In this document: in pieces, positions 54,537 through 63,177 of the stretch
Layout: each line of letters starts with the position of its first letter
Position numbering within the stretch: position 1 is the stretch's first letter
Assembly: GCA_003574785.1 (NCBI GenBank)
Contig: QORU01000001.1
Location: 558,001 to 622,000, forward strand
DNA length: 64,000 nucleotides
Source of the DNA: Taklimakanibacter deserti
GTDB lineage: Bacteria > Pseudomonadota > Alphaproteobacteria > Rhizobiales > Aestuariivirgaceae
Reading direction: 5' to 3'
Made by a program: the position numbers and the translations under genes
Notes under the pieces: generated by a model
Told to the model about the DNA's origin: nothing
The model's input: only the letters and a program-made list of their open reading frames with translations
Databases searched by the model: none

Positions 54537-55691
54537 TCAGCGTCCGCCCAGCACGGCGATATAGTCCGAGACCCAGCGGTAATAGGGCACGCAGCCGGCG
54601 CTCTGGCTCGCGCACTTGGCAACCGGAGTGCGCCAGAAATGTATCTTGTCGAAATTGCCGGCACCATTGGTCTCGCAGCCCGCATCGGTGAGAAGCGCGT
54701 TGCCCGTGCATGCGGCGGTCACCGCCGGCACCGAGCCGAACCAGGCGGCGAGATCGCCCTGCAGCTTCGGATTGATCGAATGCTCGAGCCACATATAGGC
54801 GCAGTTCGGATTGGCGGCCTCGGCATGCATCATCGTGGTGTCGGCCCAACCCGTGGCGCCTTCCTCAGGCACGGTCGAGGCGATGGGCTGCTTGTCGGCG
54901 ATGAGCAGGTTGACCTGGAACGGCCAGGACGATGACGCCGCGACGCCTTCGTTCTTGAAGTCGTCGATCTGGATCATCGCATCGTGCCAATAGCGGCCGA
55001 CCAGCTTGCGCTGTGCACGGAGCAATTCGAGCGCCGCCTTGTACTGGTCTTCGTTGAGCTCGTAAGGATCCTTGATGCCGAGGTCCGGCTTGTGCTTCAT
55101 CAGATAGAGGGCCGCGTCGGCGATATAGATCGGGCCGTCGAAAGCCTGCACCCGGCCCTTGTTCGACTTGCCGTCCGGCAGCGTCTCTTCCTCGAAGACG
55201 ACCTTCCAGCTCTTGGGCGCGTCCTTGAACACATTGGTGTTGTAGGCCAGCACATTGGCGCCCCATTGATAGGGAACGCCGTAATGCACGCCGTCGACCG
55301 TGTGCCAGGGCGCGTTCTGCAGACGCTCATCGACGGTCTTCCAGGAAGGAATGAGGTCGGTGTTGATCGGCTGCACACGCTTGCCCGAAACCAGCCTGAG
55401 CGATGCGTCGCCCGAGGCGGTGACGAGGTCGAAGCCGCCTTCGTTCATGAGGGCGACCATCTCGTCCGACGTGCTCGCGGTCTTCACATTGACCTTGCAG
55501 CTCGTTTTCTTCTCGAAATCGGTCACCCAGTCGTAATTCTTGTCGGTGTCGCCGCGTTCGATATAGCCGGGCCAGGCGACGATATTGACCTGACCTTCGC
55601 CGGCGCCGATTTCCTTCATCTGGGCGGAAGCACCGCCGCATAGTACGGCGATTGCCGCCATGGAAAGCAAAGTTCGCTTCACGGAATTCAT
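54537..55691 (-). CDS. Periplasmic binding protein, polyamine type (PotD/PotF-like)
   Basis: The 384-residue product has a signal peptide (KRTLLSMAAIAVLCGGASA) and the SBP_bac_8 pattern: VNIVAWPGYIERGDTDKNYD, GFDLVTASGDASLRLV and TVDGVHYGVPYQWGANVLAY. It is first in the operon. The exact ligand (putrescine, spermidine or a relative) cannot be told by eye. Six cysteines lie near the C-terminus, which is unusual for this family and suggests disulfides. Confidence 0.92.
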   Translation of the reverse strand: MNSVKRTLLSMAAIAVLCGGASAQMKEIGAGEGQVNIVAWPGYIERGDTDKNYDWVTDFEKKTSCKVNVKTASTSDEMVALMNEGGFDLVTASGDASLRLVSGKRVQPINTDLIPSWKTVDERLQNAPWHTVDGVHYGVPYQWGANVLAYNTNVFKDAPKSWKVVFEEETLPDGKSNKGRVQAFDGPIYIADAALYLMKHKPDLGIKDPYELNEDQYKAALELLRAQRKLVGRYWHDAMIQIDDFKNEGVAASSSWPFQVNLLIADKQPIASTVPEEGATGWADTTMMHAEAANPNCAYMWLEHSINPKLQGDLAAWFGSVPAVTAACTGNALLTDAGCETNGAGNFDKIHFWRTPVAKCASQSAGCVPYYRWVSDYIAVLGGR

Positions 55692-55832
55692 GGGTCACCT
55701 CCCTGCGAGCCAATATATTCGGATGCGCGAAATCGGGCTCTGTTCAGCATCCTGCGCACCCCCTTGCCACGACGCTAGCTTGTCTCCCTGAGGAAGGGAA
55801 GTAGGCTTAAAGAATTGTGCGTGGGACCATCA

Positions 55833-55853
55833 GGGGGCCAGCCGGCGGCCCCC
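55833..55853. other. GC hairpin between the two transport operons
   Basis: GGGGGCC (55833-55839) pairs with GGCCCCC (55847-55853). It lies between the divergent transport operons and has no T run. Its role is unknown. Confidence 0.4.
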
Positions 55854-55865
55854 GCCAATGTTGGA

Positions 55866-55895
55866 TTGACCAAATTTTTATTTGCGTGATAAGGT
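55866..55895 (+). promoter_or_regulatory. Possible promoter of the amino-acid transport operon
   Basis: TTGACC (55866-55871) and TAAGGT (55890-55895) are 18 bases apart in an AT-rich stretch just before the first gene. Confidence 0.4.
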
Positions 55896-55932
55896 TTTGC
55901 ATAAGAAGAACAAAACAAGGGAGCACCGTCAG

Positions 55933-56718
55933 GTGAGCAAGGGGAGTTCGAACGGGCAGCCCGCGGTCGTCGTGGAGGGGCTGCATAAGAGCTTCGGTGA
56001 TCTCGAAGTCCTCAAAGGTGTGTCGCTGACGGCCCATGAGGGCGACGTCGTCTCGATGATCGGCGCTTCGGGCTCCGGCAAAAGCACTTTCCTCAGATGC
56101 ATCAATTTCCTCGAGATGCCGACCCAGGGGCGCATCCAGGTGACCGGCGAGGACATCAGCCTCAAGACCGGCCATGACGGCAACCTCCATCCGACCGACC
56201 GCCGCCAGCTGGAGCGCATCCGCACCCGCCTCGGCATGGTCTTCCAGTCGTTCAATCTGTGGCCGCATCTCAACGTGCTGGAGAACGTCATCGAGGCGCC
56301 GGTACATGTGCTGAAAGTGCCGAAGGCCGAAGCGATCGAGCGCGCCGAAGGGCTGTTGCAGAAGGTCGGCCTCTATGAGAAGCGCACGCAATATCCGGCC
56401 TTCCTGTCGGGCGGCCAGCAGCAGCGCGCGGCGATCGCGCGCGCGCTCGCGATGAATCCGAAGGTCATGCTGTTCGACGAGCCGACCTCGGCGCTCGACC
56501 CCGAACTGGTCGGCGAAGTGCTGAAGGTCATTCGCGATCTGGCGCTCGAAGGCCGCACGATGATTCTCGTGACGCATGAGATGAAGTTCGCCCGCGACGT
56601 GTCGAGCCACGTGATCTATCTGCACAAGGGTCTCATCGAGGAAGAGGGGCCGCCGGCGCAGGTCTTCGGCGCTCCCAAGAGCGACAGGTGCAGGCAATTC
56701 GTCTCGGGGCTCCATTAA
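55933..56718 (+). CDS. Amino-acid ABC transporter ATPase (HisP/GlnQ type)
   Basis: The 261-residue product has Walker A GASGSGKST (residues 44-52), signature LSGGQQQRAAIARALAM and Walker B VMLFDEPTSALDPELVGEV, typical of the polar-amino-acid group. GTG at 55933 is chosen, with AAGGGAG upstream; the frame starts earlier with a TTG. HPTDRRQLERIR and the 'opine/histidine' type insert agree with HisP-like proteins. Confidence 0.94.
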   Translation: MSKGSSNGQPAVVVEGLHKSFGDLEVLKGVSLTAHEGDVVSMIGASGSGKSTFLRCINFLEMPTQGRIQVTGEDISLKTGHDGNLHPTDRRQLERIRTRLGMVFQSFNLWPHLNVLENVIEAPVHVLKVPKAEAIERAEGLLQKVGLYEKRTQYPAFLSGGQQQRAAIARALAMNPKVMLFDEPTSALDPELVGEVLKVIRDLALEGRTMILVTHEMKFARDVSSHVIYLHKGLIEEEGPPAQVFGAPKSDRCRQFVSGLH

Positions 56719-56828
56719 TCCGTTGCGGGATTCGGAGGAGGCGGCTTAGGTTAGGCGGGTTCCGATCCGCGGCATCGGAATTTTCACAAGAACCGGATCG
56801 AATGGTCCGACTACCAGGGAGAAAAAGC

Positions 56829-57620
56829 ATGAAATTCAATCGTCGTTTGATGATGGCCGTCGCGGCCGTGGCCATGTGCGGCTTCGCCGCCGAGGCCAAA
56901 GCCGACTTGAAATTCGGCGTGGCCGCCGAACCCTATCCGCCCTTCACCTCGAAGGACGCGTCCGGAAAATGGGTCGGCTGGGAGGTCGACTTGATGGATG
57001 CCGTCTGCGCCAAGATGAACGAGAAATGCGAGCTCGTCGAAGTCGCCTGGGACGGCATCATCCCGGCGCTGACGGCGAAGCAGATCGACGTCATCTGGTC
57101 GTCGATGTCGATCACGGCCGAGCGCAAGAAGACCATCGATTTCACCACCTTCTACTACAACACGCCCTCGGCGGTCATCGGCGCCAAGAACGGCGATAAA
57201 GACATCACGCCCGAGCATCTCAAGGGCAAGACGATGGGCGTGCAGGTGGCGACGACGCATCAACGCTACGCGCAAAAATACTTCGCCGCCGCGGGTGCGG
57301 AAGTGAAGAACTACCAGACGCAGGACGAAGCCAACAACGACCTCGCCGCCGGCCGCCTCGACTACATCCAGGCCGACGCCAGCGCGCTCGAGGATTTCCT
57401 CCTGACCGACCAGGGCGCCGCCTGCTGCGAAATGAAAGGCATCGTGCCGGAGGATCTCGAAATCCTCGGCGAAGGTGTCGGCGGCGGCCTGCGCAAGGAA
57501 GACACCGAGCTCAAGGCCAAGCTCGATGCGGCGATCACGGAGCTCGCGAAGTCGGGTGAGATCCAGAAGATCACCGACAAATATGAAAAACTGAAAGGCA
57601 AGATCATCCTTCCGCAGTGA
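56829..57620 (+). CDS. Amino-acid ABC transporter binding protein
   Basis: The 263-residue product has a signal peptide (FNRRLMMAVAAVAMCGFAAE) and the family-3 binding-protein pattern: LKFGVAAEPYPPFTSKDASG, WDGIIPALTAKQIDVIWSSM and RLDYIQADASAL. ATG at 56829 follows GGGAGA. It should deliver its ligand to the two permeases encoded downstream. The ligand is unknown. Confidence 0.95.
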   Translation: MKFNRRLMMAVAAVAMCGFAAEAKADLKFGVAAEPYPPFTSKDASGKWVGWEVDLMDAVCAKMNEKCELVEVAWDGIIPALTAKQIDVIWSSMSITAERKKTIDFTTFYYNTPSAVIGAKNGDKDITPEHLKGKTMGVQVATTHQRYAQKYFAAAGAEVKNYQTQDEANNDLAAGRLDYIQADASALEDFLLTDQGAACCEMKGIVPEDLEILGEGVGGGLRKEDTELKAKLDAAITELAKSGEIQKITDKYEKLKGKIILPQ

Positions 57621-57626
57621 CGACTT

Positions 57627-57657
57627 GAGGCTGCACCGCGAGGGGCGGTGCAGCCTC
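57627..57657 (+). other. Perfect hairpin between binding protein and permease genes
   Basis: GAGGCTGCACCGC (57627-57639) pairs with GCGGTGCAGCCTC (57645-57657) around a five-base loop. CCCC follows, not T, so it more likely protects the upstream mRNA and lowers expression of the permease than ends transcription. Confidence 0.6.
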
Positions 57658-57681
57658 CCCCACGTTTCATTCGGGACATTC

Positions 57682-58392
57682 ATGTTCTTTGCCGCAAGTA
57701 GCCTCGAACTACTGGCAACTTGGAAGGGAGCCCTTCTAACCGGTGCGCTCAGCACCGTGGAGATTTCGTTCCTGGCCTATCTTTTCGGACTGGCGCTCGG
57801 GCTCGCCGGCGCCATGGGCAAGATCGCCGGCGGCAAATATCTGAAGTGGATCCTCGATGTCTATACGACGGTGATCCGCTCGCTGCCCGAGCTGCTGCTC
57901 ATCGTGATGCTCTACTATCTCGGCACCGACACGCTGAACCGCGTGCTTGCGAGCCTGGGCTATGAGGCGATACGCATCAACGGCTTCACCGCGGCCGTCG
58001 TCGTCCTCGGCTTCGTCATGGGCGCCTATGCGACGGAAGTCCTGCGCGGCGCCATCCAGGCGATTCCGGTCGGCCAGATCGAGGCGGCGAAGGCCTATGG
58101 CATGTCGCCCTTCCTGCGTTTCCGCCGCATCATCCTGCCGGCCATGCTGCCTTATGCGATACCCGGCATGTCCAATCTGTGGCTCAATACCACCAAGGAT
58201 TCAGCACTTGTCGCCGTTGTCGGCTATAGCGAGCTGGCCTTGGCGACCAAACAGGCGGCCGGCGGCACCAAGGCCTATTTCACCTTCTTCTGCGCGGCGG
58301 CGCTCATCTATCTCATCATCTCACTGGTGTCGCTGCGCCTGTTCGGCGCGCTCGAGACTTATGTCCGGCGCGGCCAGCCGAAGCTCGGCTAG
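57682..58392 (+). CDS. Amino-acid ABC transporter permease
   Basis: The 236-residue product has about five spans and the HisM/HisQ pattern: TVIRSLPELLLIVMLYYLGT and the loop EAAKAYGMSPFLRFRRIILP. ATG at 57682 is used; the frame upstream covers the hairpin. It pairs with the next permease, 8 bases on. Confidence 0.94.
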   Translation: MFFAASSLELLATWKGALLTGALSTVEISFLAYLFGLALGLAGAMGKIAGGKYLKWILDVYTTVIRSLPELLLIVMLYYLGTDTLNRVLASLGYEAIRINGFTAAVVVLGFVMGAYATEVLRGAIQAIPVGQIEAAKAYGMSPFLRFRRIILPAMLPYAIPGMSNLWLNTTKDSALVAVVGYSELALATKQAAGGTKAYFTFFCAAALIYLIISLVSLRLFGALETYVRRGQPKLG

Positions 58393-58400
58393 GGGGACAC

Positions 58401-59090
58401 ATGGATTTCTCCTGGTTCCCGCAATACCTGCCGATGATCCTCGAGGGGATCTGGCTCACCCTCCTGCTTCTCGTCATCTCGATCTCCTTCGGCTTCGTCC
58501 TCGCGGTCCCGATCGGCCTCGTGCAAGTGACGGGTCCGCGCTGGCTCAAATGGCTGGCTTCGGGCTTCTGCACGGTCATCCGCGGCACGCCGCTCCTCAT
58601 CCAGCTCTGGCTGCTCTATTACGGGCTCGGCTCGTTCTTCCCGCAGATCCCGTGGATCCGGCAGAGTTTCCTCTGGCCGGTGCTGCGCGAAGGGTTCTTC
58701 TATGCAGCGCTCGCCTTCACGCTCAGCTTCGCCGGCTATGAGGGAGCGGTGATGAAGGGCGCCTTCCTCAGCGTGCCCAAGGGCGAGCTCGAAGCGGCCC
58801 GCGCCTTCGGCATGTCGCCCTGGACCGTCCTGCGGCGGATCTGGCTGCCGCGCGCGTTCCGCATCGTCCTGCCGACGCTGGGCGGCGAGACGATCCTGCA
58901 GCTCAAGGCGACGCCGCTCGCCGCGACCGTCACCGTTATCGAGCTCTATGGCGCCTCTTACCAGGTCCGCCAGGACACCTACCGGGTCTATGAGCCCTTG
59001 CTGATGGTGGCGGCGATCTATCTGGCGCTGACCTATATCATCACCCGCGCCTTCGCCTATATTGAGCGCCAGGTGCCGCAGCGGCGTTGA
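58401..59090 (+). CDS. Amino-acid ABC transporter permease
   Basis: The 229-residue product has about five spans, FCTVIRGTPLLIQLWLLYYG and the loop EAARAFGMSPWTVLRRIWLP. These are typical of HisM/GlnP-like permeases. It completes the transporter with the preceding permease and the ATPase. Confidence 0.94.
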   Translation: MDFSWFPQYLPMILEGIWLTLLLLVISISFGFVLAVPIGLVQVTGPRWLKWLASGFCTVIRGTPLLIQLWLLYYGLGSFFPQIPWIRQSFLWPVLREGFFYAALAFTLSFAGYEGAVMKGAFLSVPKGELEAARAFGMSPWTVLRRIWLPRAFRIVLPTLGGETILQLKATPLAATVTVIELYGASYQVRQDTYRVYEPLLMVAAIYLALTYIITRAFAYIERQVPQRR

Positions 59091-59140
59091 ACGCCGCTTT
59101 ACACAGTGTATCAGGATATTAGGTTAACCGTTTGAAAAAC

Positions 59141-60310
59141 ATGACAATTAATGATCGGGTGGCCGCCCATGCCGGCGCCCTCCGCGCCATCCGCCATGAT
59201 CTCCATGCCCATCCCGAGCTTGGCCTCGAGGAACGGCGCACGAGCGAAATCGTGGCGCGCGAGCTTTCGCGCCTCGGCTTCCAGGTGACGCGCGGCCTCG
59301 CCTCGACCGGCGTCGTCGGCACGCTCAAGCAGGGTCACGGGCGCAAGAGCATCGGGTTGCGCGCCGACATGGATGCGCTGCCGATCCAGGAAACCACCGG
59401 CCTTGCCTATCAAAGCCTTAACCCCGGCCGGATGCATGCCTGCGGCCATGACGGCCACACCACGGTCCTCCTCGGCACGGCGCGCTACCTCGCCGAGACG
59501 CGCAATTTCGACGGCACGGTGCATCTCATCTTCCAGCCGGCGGAAGAGAATTTCGGCGGCGCCAAGCATATGATCGATGAGGGGCTGTTCAAGCGCTTCC
59601 CCTGCGATGCGGTCTTCGCCTTCCACAACATACCGGGCTTCGCCACCGGCCAGTTCGCGGTCAAGCCCGGCATCATCATGGCGGCTGTCGATCTCGCCCG
59701 CGCGGTGATCTCCGGCCCGGGCGGGCATGGCGCCATCCCGCATGAGACGGTCGATCCGATCGTCGCCGGTGCTGCCGTGGTGACGGCGCTCCAGACGATC
59801 GTGTCGCGCAATGTCGATCCGGCGGACGCCGCGGTGGTCACGGTCGGCGTCTTCAATGCCGGCACGGCCTGCAACATCATCCCGGAGAATGCCACGCTCG
59901 AGATCAGCGTCAGGAGCTGCTCGGGCGCGGTGCGCCGCAAGCTTGCCGAGCGCGTGCCTGAGATCATCACCGGCGTCGCCGGGGCGCATGGCTGCACAGC
60001 CAGGGTCGACTATGAGCTCGGCTATCCCGCCACCGTCAACAGTCCTGAGGAAACCGAACTCGCCTGTGCGGTCGCGGCCGAGCTCGGCGGCGCCCATCCG
60101 CCCATCGACATGGCGGCGGCGATGATGATCTCGGAGGATTTCGCCTACATGCTCGAGGCCGTGCCCGGCTGCTATTTCATGCTCGGCAACGGCAATGAAG
60201 GCCGCCAGCCGGCGCTGCACAGTCCGGATTACGATTTCAACGACGCGCTCCTGGTGACCGGCCCGGCCATGTTCGGGCGGCTGGTCGAGCGGTTCCTGGG
60301 CCAAGCCTGA
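59141..60310 (+). CDS. M20-family amidohydrolase (hippurate-hydrolase-like)
   Basis: The 389-residue product has the M20 metal motif HACGHDGHT (C101, H103 and D104 among others) and AEENFGG with E135-E136, the catalytic and metal glutamates. Members split N-acyl amino acids or similar amides in the cytoplasm. Coming 50 bases after an amino-acid-type importer, it may cleave the imported ligand. The ATG at 59141 is preferred to a TTG three codons earlier; neither has a strong ribosome site. Confidence 0.93.
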   Translation: MTINDRVAAHAGALRAIRHDLHAHPELGLEERRTSEIVARELSRLGFQVTRGLASTGVVGTLKQGHGRKSIGLRADMDALPIQETTGLAYQSLNPGRMHACGHDGHTTVLLGTARYLAETRNFDGTVHLIFQPAEENFGGAKHMIDEGLFKRFPCDAVFAFHNIPGFATGQFAVKPGIIMAAVDLARAVISGPGGHGAIPHETVDPIVAGAAVVTALQTIVSRNVDPADAAVVTVGVFNAGTACNIIPENATLEISVRSCSGAVRRKLAERVPEIITGVAGAHGCTARVDYELGYPATVNSPEETELACAVAAELGGAHPPIDMAAAMMISEDFAYMLEAVPGCYFMLGNGNEGRQPALHSPDYDFNDALLVTGPAMFGRLVERFLGQA

Positions 60311-60320
60311 GCGGGCCGGA

Positions 60321-60350
60321 TTCAGGGATTTGCAGGGATTATCAGGGAAT
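60321..60350. repeat. Three tandem decamers of CAGGGATT type
   Basis: TTCAGGGATT, TGCAGGGATT and ATCAGGGAAT follow one another without a gap, so CAGGGA recurs every 10 bases, one helical turn. A related GCAGGGAATT lies at 60413-60422. They are 11 bases after the amidohydrolase stop. Confidence 0.7.
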
Positions 60351-60565
60351 TTTTCCAAAAAAGAGTCGCCCTGAGCAATATCAAGAGGTTAGCTTACCGG
60401 AATCTCGCGGAGCAGGGAATTTGCCCGCCACCAGGCGACCGGCCGGAACACATAGTCTCATCCTGGTATTCTCCAACTCCCACGCTCTGGCCCACGATTG
60501 CAAGGGCGCATTGCCGGGCTGACGAAGAGACGGTAGGAAGGGCCGCGATCATATCGGTTGCGGCC

Positions 60566-61192
60566 ATGACCCTCGAAACCTTCCTCCTCTTCGCGCCGGC
60601 CTGTTTCGCCATCAACATGGCGTTCGGGCCGAACAACCTGCTGTCCCTCACCAATGCGGCGCGGAGCGGCTTGGCACCCGCCATCCTTGCGGCCGCCGGG
60701 CGGATCGTCTCCTTCGCCGTCATGATCGCCATTGCCGGCATCGGCCTCGGCGCCGTCCTCGCCGCCTCGGAGACGGTCTTCATGGCGGTCAAATGGGTCG
60801 GCGCCCTCTATCTCATCTGGATCGGCATCAAGCTGATCCGGGCAGGTGCGCCGTTGCTCGGTGATGAGGGTTCGGCCCCAGCCTTGTCGCTCAGGACGCT
60901 CACGCTTCAGGAGCTCTGGGTGGCGGCAGGGAATCCCAAGGCTATTCTCGTCTTCACCGCCTTCTTTCCGCAATTCGTCGACGCCCAGTCCTATGCGCTG
61001 AGCTTCACCATCCTCGGTGCGATCTTCCTCGTTTTCGAGCTTTTCGCCATCCTGGTCTATTCCTTCATCGGCGCGAAGCTCGGGCGCCATATCCGCAATG
61101 GCCGCGCCCTCAAATGGTTCAACCGGACGAGCGGGACGATGATGATCGGTTTCGGCCTGGCGCTGATGTTCACGCGCCGACCGGCAACCTAG
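60566..61192 (+). CDS. LysE-family exporter
   Basis: The 208-residue product has about six spans, with the N-terminus MTLETFLLFAPACFAINMAF and GPNNLLSLTNAARSG, GALYLIWIGIKLIRAG and AAGNPKAILVFTAFFPQF, typical of LysE/RhtB exporters. It is the second such protein in the window. It overlaps the convergent antiporter by four bases at their 3' ends. Confidence 0.93.
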   Translation: MTLETFLLFAPACFAINMAFGPNNLLSLTNAARSGLAPAILAAAGRIVSFAVMIAIAGIGLGAVLAASETVFMAVKWVGALYLIWIGIKLIRAGAPLLGDEGSAPALSLRTLTLQELWVAAGNPKAILVFTAFFPQFVDAQSYALSFTILGAIFLVFELFAILVYSFIGAKLGRHIRNGRALKWFNRTSGTMMIGFGLALMFTRRPAT

Positions 61193-63012
61193 TTCTCTTT
61201 CGCAGAAAGGTTGAAGCGCTCCGCCAGCCGCGCCACCAGGGCCTGGAGCCGGCCAAAAATGTCGAACTCGCCGAAGGCCGCGCCCACTTTCTGCGGCGGC
61301 AATTCGACCTCGTCGATCTCGAGCGCGGCCTGCTTCACGTCCTCGCCATCGAGCTCGGCGACCGTCAATGAGGCGGGGCCGAGTTGGATGCGGTCGCCCA
61401 TGCCGATACGGTCCTCGCAGCGCAACCGGAAGGCCTGGGTCACGGTGAGACCGCGCAGGTCGTCCGGAATGGTAAGGCCATAGGCGGGTGCCAGCTCATC
61501 CAGCGAAATGTCGCCGGTGAAATTGAAGGCAGCCACCGGGTGATGCGTGTGAATGGCTTCGGAAGCGGCGAAAAGCCGGTCGAGGCGCTGGGCGCGGTCG
61601 GTCGGCACCAGGAAATAGGCATAGTCGCCAGGCGCCAGCGCCTTGGCGTCGGCCCAGGCCAGGACCTTCTCCTGGCGCGCCACCATGACCGGCTGGATCC
61701 AGGTAGGCAGATCGGGGCGGGTCAGGATCGGGCTATCCTCGATGATCGGAAAGCCGACCATTTCGAGGTTGATCTGGCCGGGAAGGTCGATCTCGACACG
61801 CTGCGTCTCGGGCGCCGTCTCGGTCAAGGCGACGCCGAGCCCGCGGGCGACCGCGGTCAGCGTCCAGCCCTGCACCAGGAGCGAGATGAAGACGGCGACG
61901 AAGGCGACGTTGAAATAGAGCTCGGCATTGGCGACACCGGACAGGGTCGGGATGGCGGCGAGGAAGATCGATACGGCGCCGCGCAGGCCGACCCAGGAGA
62001 TGAAGGCCTTTTCGCGCGCGGTGAAGCGGAAGGGCAACAGGCAGAGCCAGACGGCCACCGGCCTTGCGATGACGATGAGGAAGACGGCGATGAGGACGGC
62101 GGGCACGAGGTAGCCCAGGAGCTTGGACGGCGTCACGAGGAGGCCCAAGACCAGGAACATCAGGATCTGGCAGAGCCAGGTCGCCGCATCGTGAAAGCTC
62201 AGGATCGAGGGAAAGGCGCGGGCGGGCCGGTTACCGAGGACCAGGCCGGCGAGATAGACCGCGAGGAAGCCCGAACCTTCGACGGCCGCAGCCGCGGCAT
62301 AGATGGCAAGTGCGGCCGTTATGGCGAAAAGCGGATGGAGGCCCGAGGGGAGCGCCATGCGGTTGAGCCCCTGGACCAGCAACCAGCCGCCCACGAGGCC
62401 TGCAACCGTGCCGATGACGACCTGGCGCAGGAGCAAGATGACGACATCGAGGCTCGAGCCATGGGGGCCGAGCAGGATCAGCTCGACCAGCACGATGGTC
62501 AGGAAGACGGCGAAGGGATCGTTGGTGCCGGATTCGATCTCGAGGGCCGCGGCGACGCGCCGGCGCAATTGCAGGCCGCCGGCGCGCATGAGGAAGAAGA
62601 CCGCGGCGGCATCGGTCGAGCTCACGATGGCCCCGAGCAGCAATCCCTCGAGCCAGGAAAGGCCCAATACCAGGCAGGCAAGCGCCCCGGTCAGCGCCGC
62701 GGTGATGACGACGCCCACCGTCGCGAGGAGGCTCGCCGGCAACAGGCTGCCGCGGAAAACGGCGAGCCGGGTCCTGAGGCCCCCGTCGAACAGGATGATG
62801 GCCAGCGCCACGGTGCCGACCAGATAGGTCAGCCGATAGTCGTTGAAGACGATGCCGCCCGGCCCATCCTCGCCCGCCAGCATGCCGATGATCAGAAAGA
62901 CGAGCAGCAAGGGCGCGCCGAAGCGCGTGGCGATGAGGCTCGAGGCGATGCCGACCAGAATGAGGACCGCCAGAAACAAAAGTCCGAGATTGATGACGCC
63001 GATCTGCTCCAT
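61189..63012 (-). CDS. Potassium/proton antiporter, NhaP2 (CvrA) type
   Basis: The 607-residue product has about twelve spans of a CPA1 exchanger (GEDGPGGIVF, SSTDAAAVFFLMR with the core aspartate, and ESGTNDPFAVFLT), then a cytoplasmic TrkA-C domain (about residues 405-490) and a CorC-type C-terminal domain (about 500-590; LTVTQAFRLRCEDRIGMGDR). Such proteins expel potassium or sodium in exchange for protons. It is convergent with the LysE gene. Confidence 0.94.
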   Translation of the reverse strand: MEQIGVINLGLLFLAVLILVGIASSLIATRFGAPLLLVFLIIGMLAGEDGPGGIVFNDYRLTYLVGTVALAIILFDGGLRTRLAVFRGSLLPASLLATVGVVITAALTGALACLVLGLSWLEGLLLGAIVSSTDAAAVFFLMRAGGLQLRRRVAAALEIESGTNDPFAVFLTIVLVELILLGPHGSSLDVVILLLRQVVIGTVAGLVGGWLLVQGLNRMALPSGLHPLFAITAALAIYAAAAAVEGSGFLAVYLAGLVLGNRPARAFPSILSFHDAATWLCQILMFLVLGLLVTPSKLLGYLVPAVLIAVFLIVIARPVAVWLCLLPFRFTAREKAFISWVGLRGAVSIFLAAIPTLSGVANAELYFNVAFVAVFISLLVQGWTLTAVARGLGVALTETAPETQRVEIDLPGQINLEMVGFPIIEDSPILTRPDLPTWIQPVMVARQEKVLAWADAKALAPGDYAYFLVPTDRAQRLDRLFAASEAIHTHHPVAAFNFTGDISLDELAPAYGLTIPDDLRGLTVTQAFRLRCEDRIGMGDRIQLGPASLTVAELDGEDVKQAALEIDEVELPPQKVGAAFGEFDIFGRLQALVARLAERFNLSAKEN

Positions 63013-63177
63013 CAGCGAGCCTTAGCACGCTCATTCGAATAACCAAGCACTGCTTACACTTAACGACGAGCGCTTCGGCGCCGGTTTCGAAAAAGCCCCG
63101 AAATAACCATTTATCAATAGCCCGACCCTAGCATCCTCGCCGTCTTTGCCATGGTTCGGGGCGGTGAGGTTCCTTCC

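Noticed and set aside
61384..63042. 552-residue plus-strand frame
   Set aside because: Antisense to the NhaP2-type antiporter; it has no membrane or domain pattern of its own.
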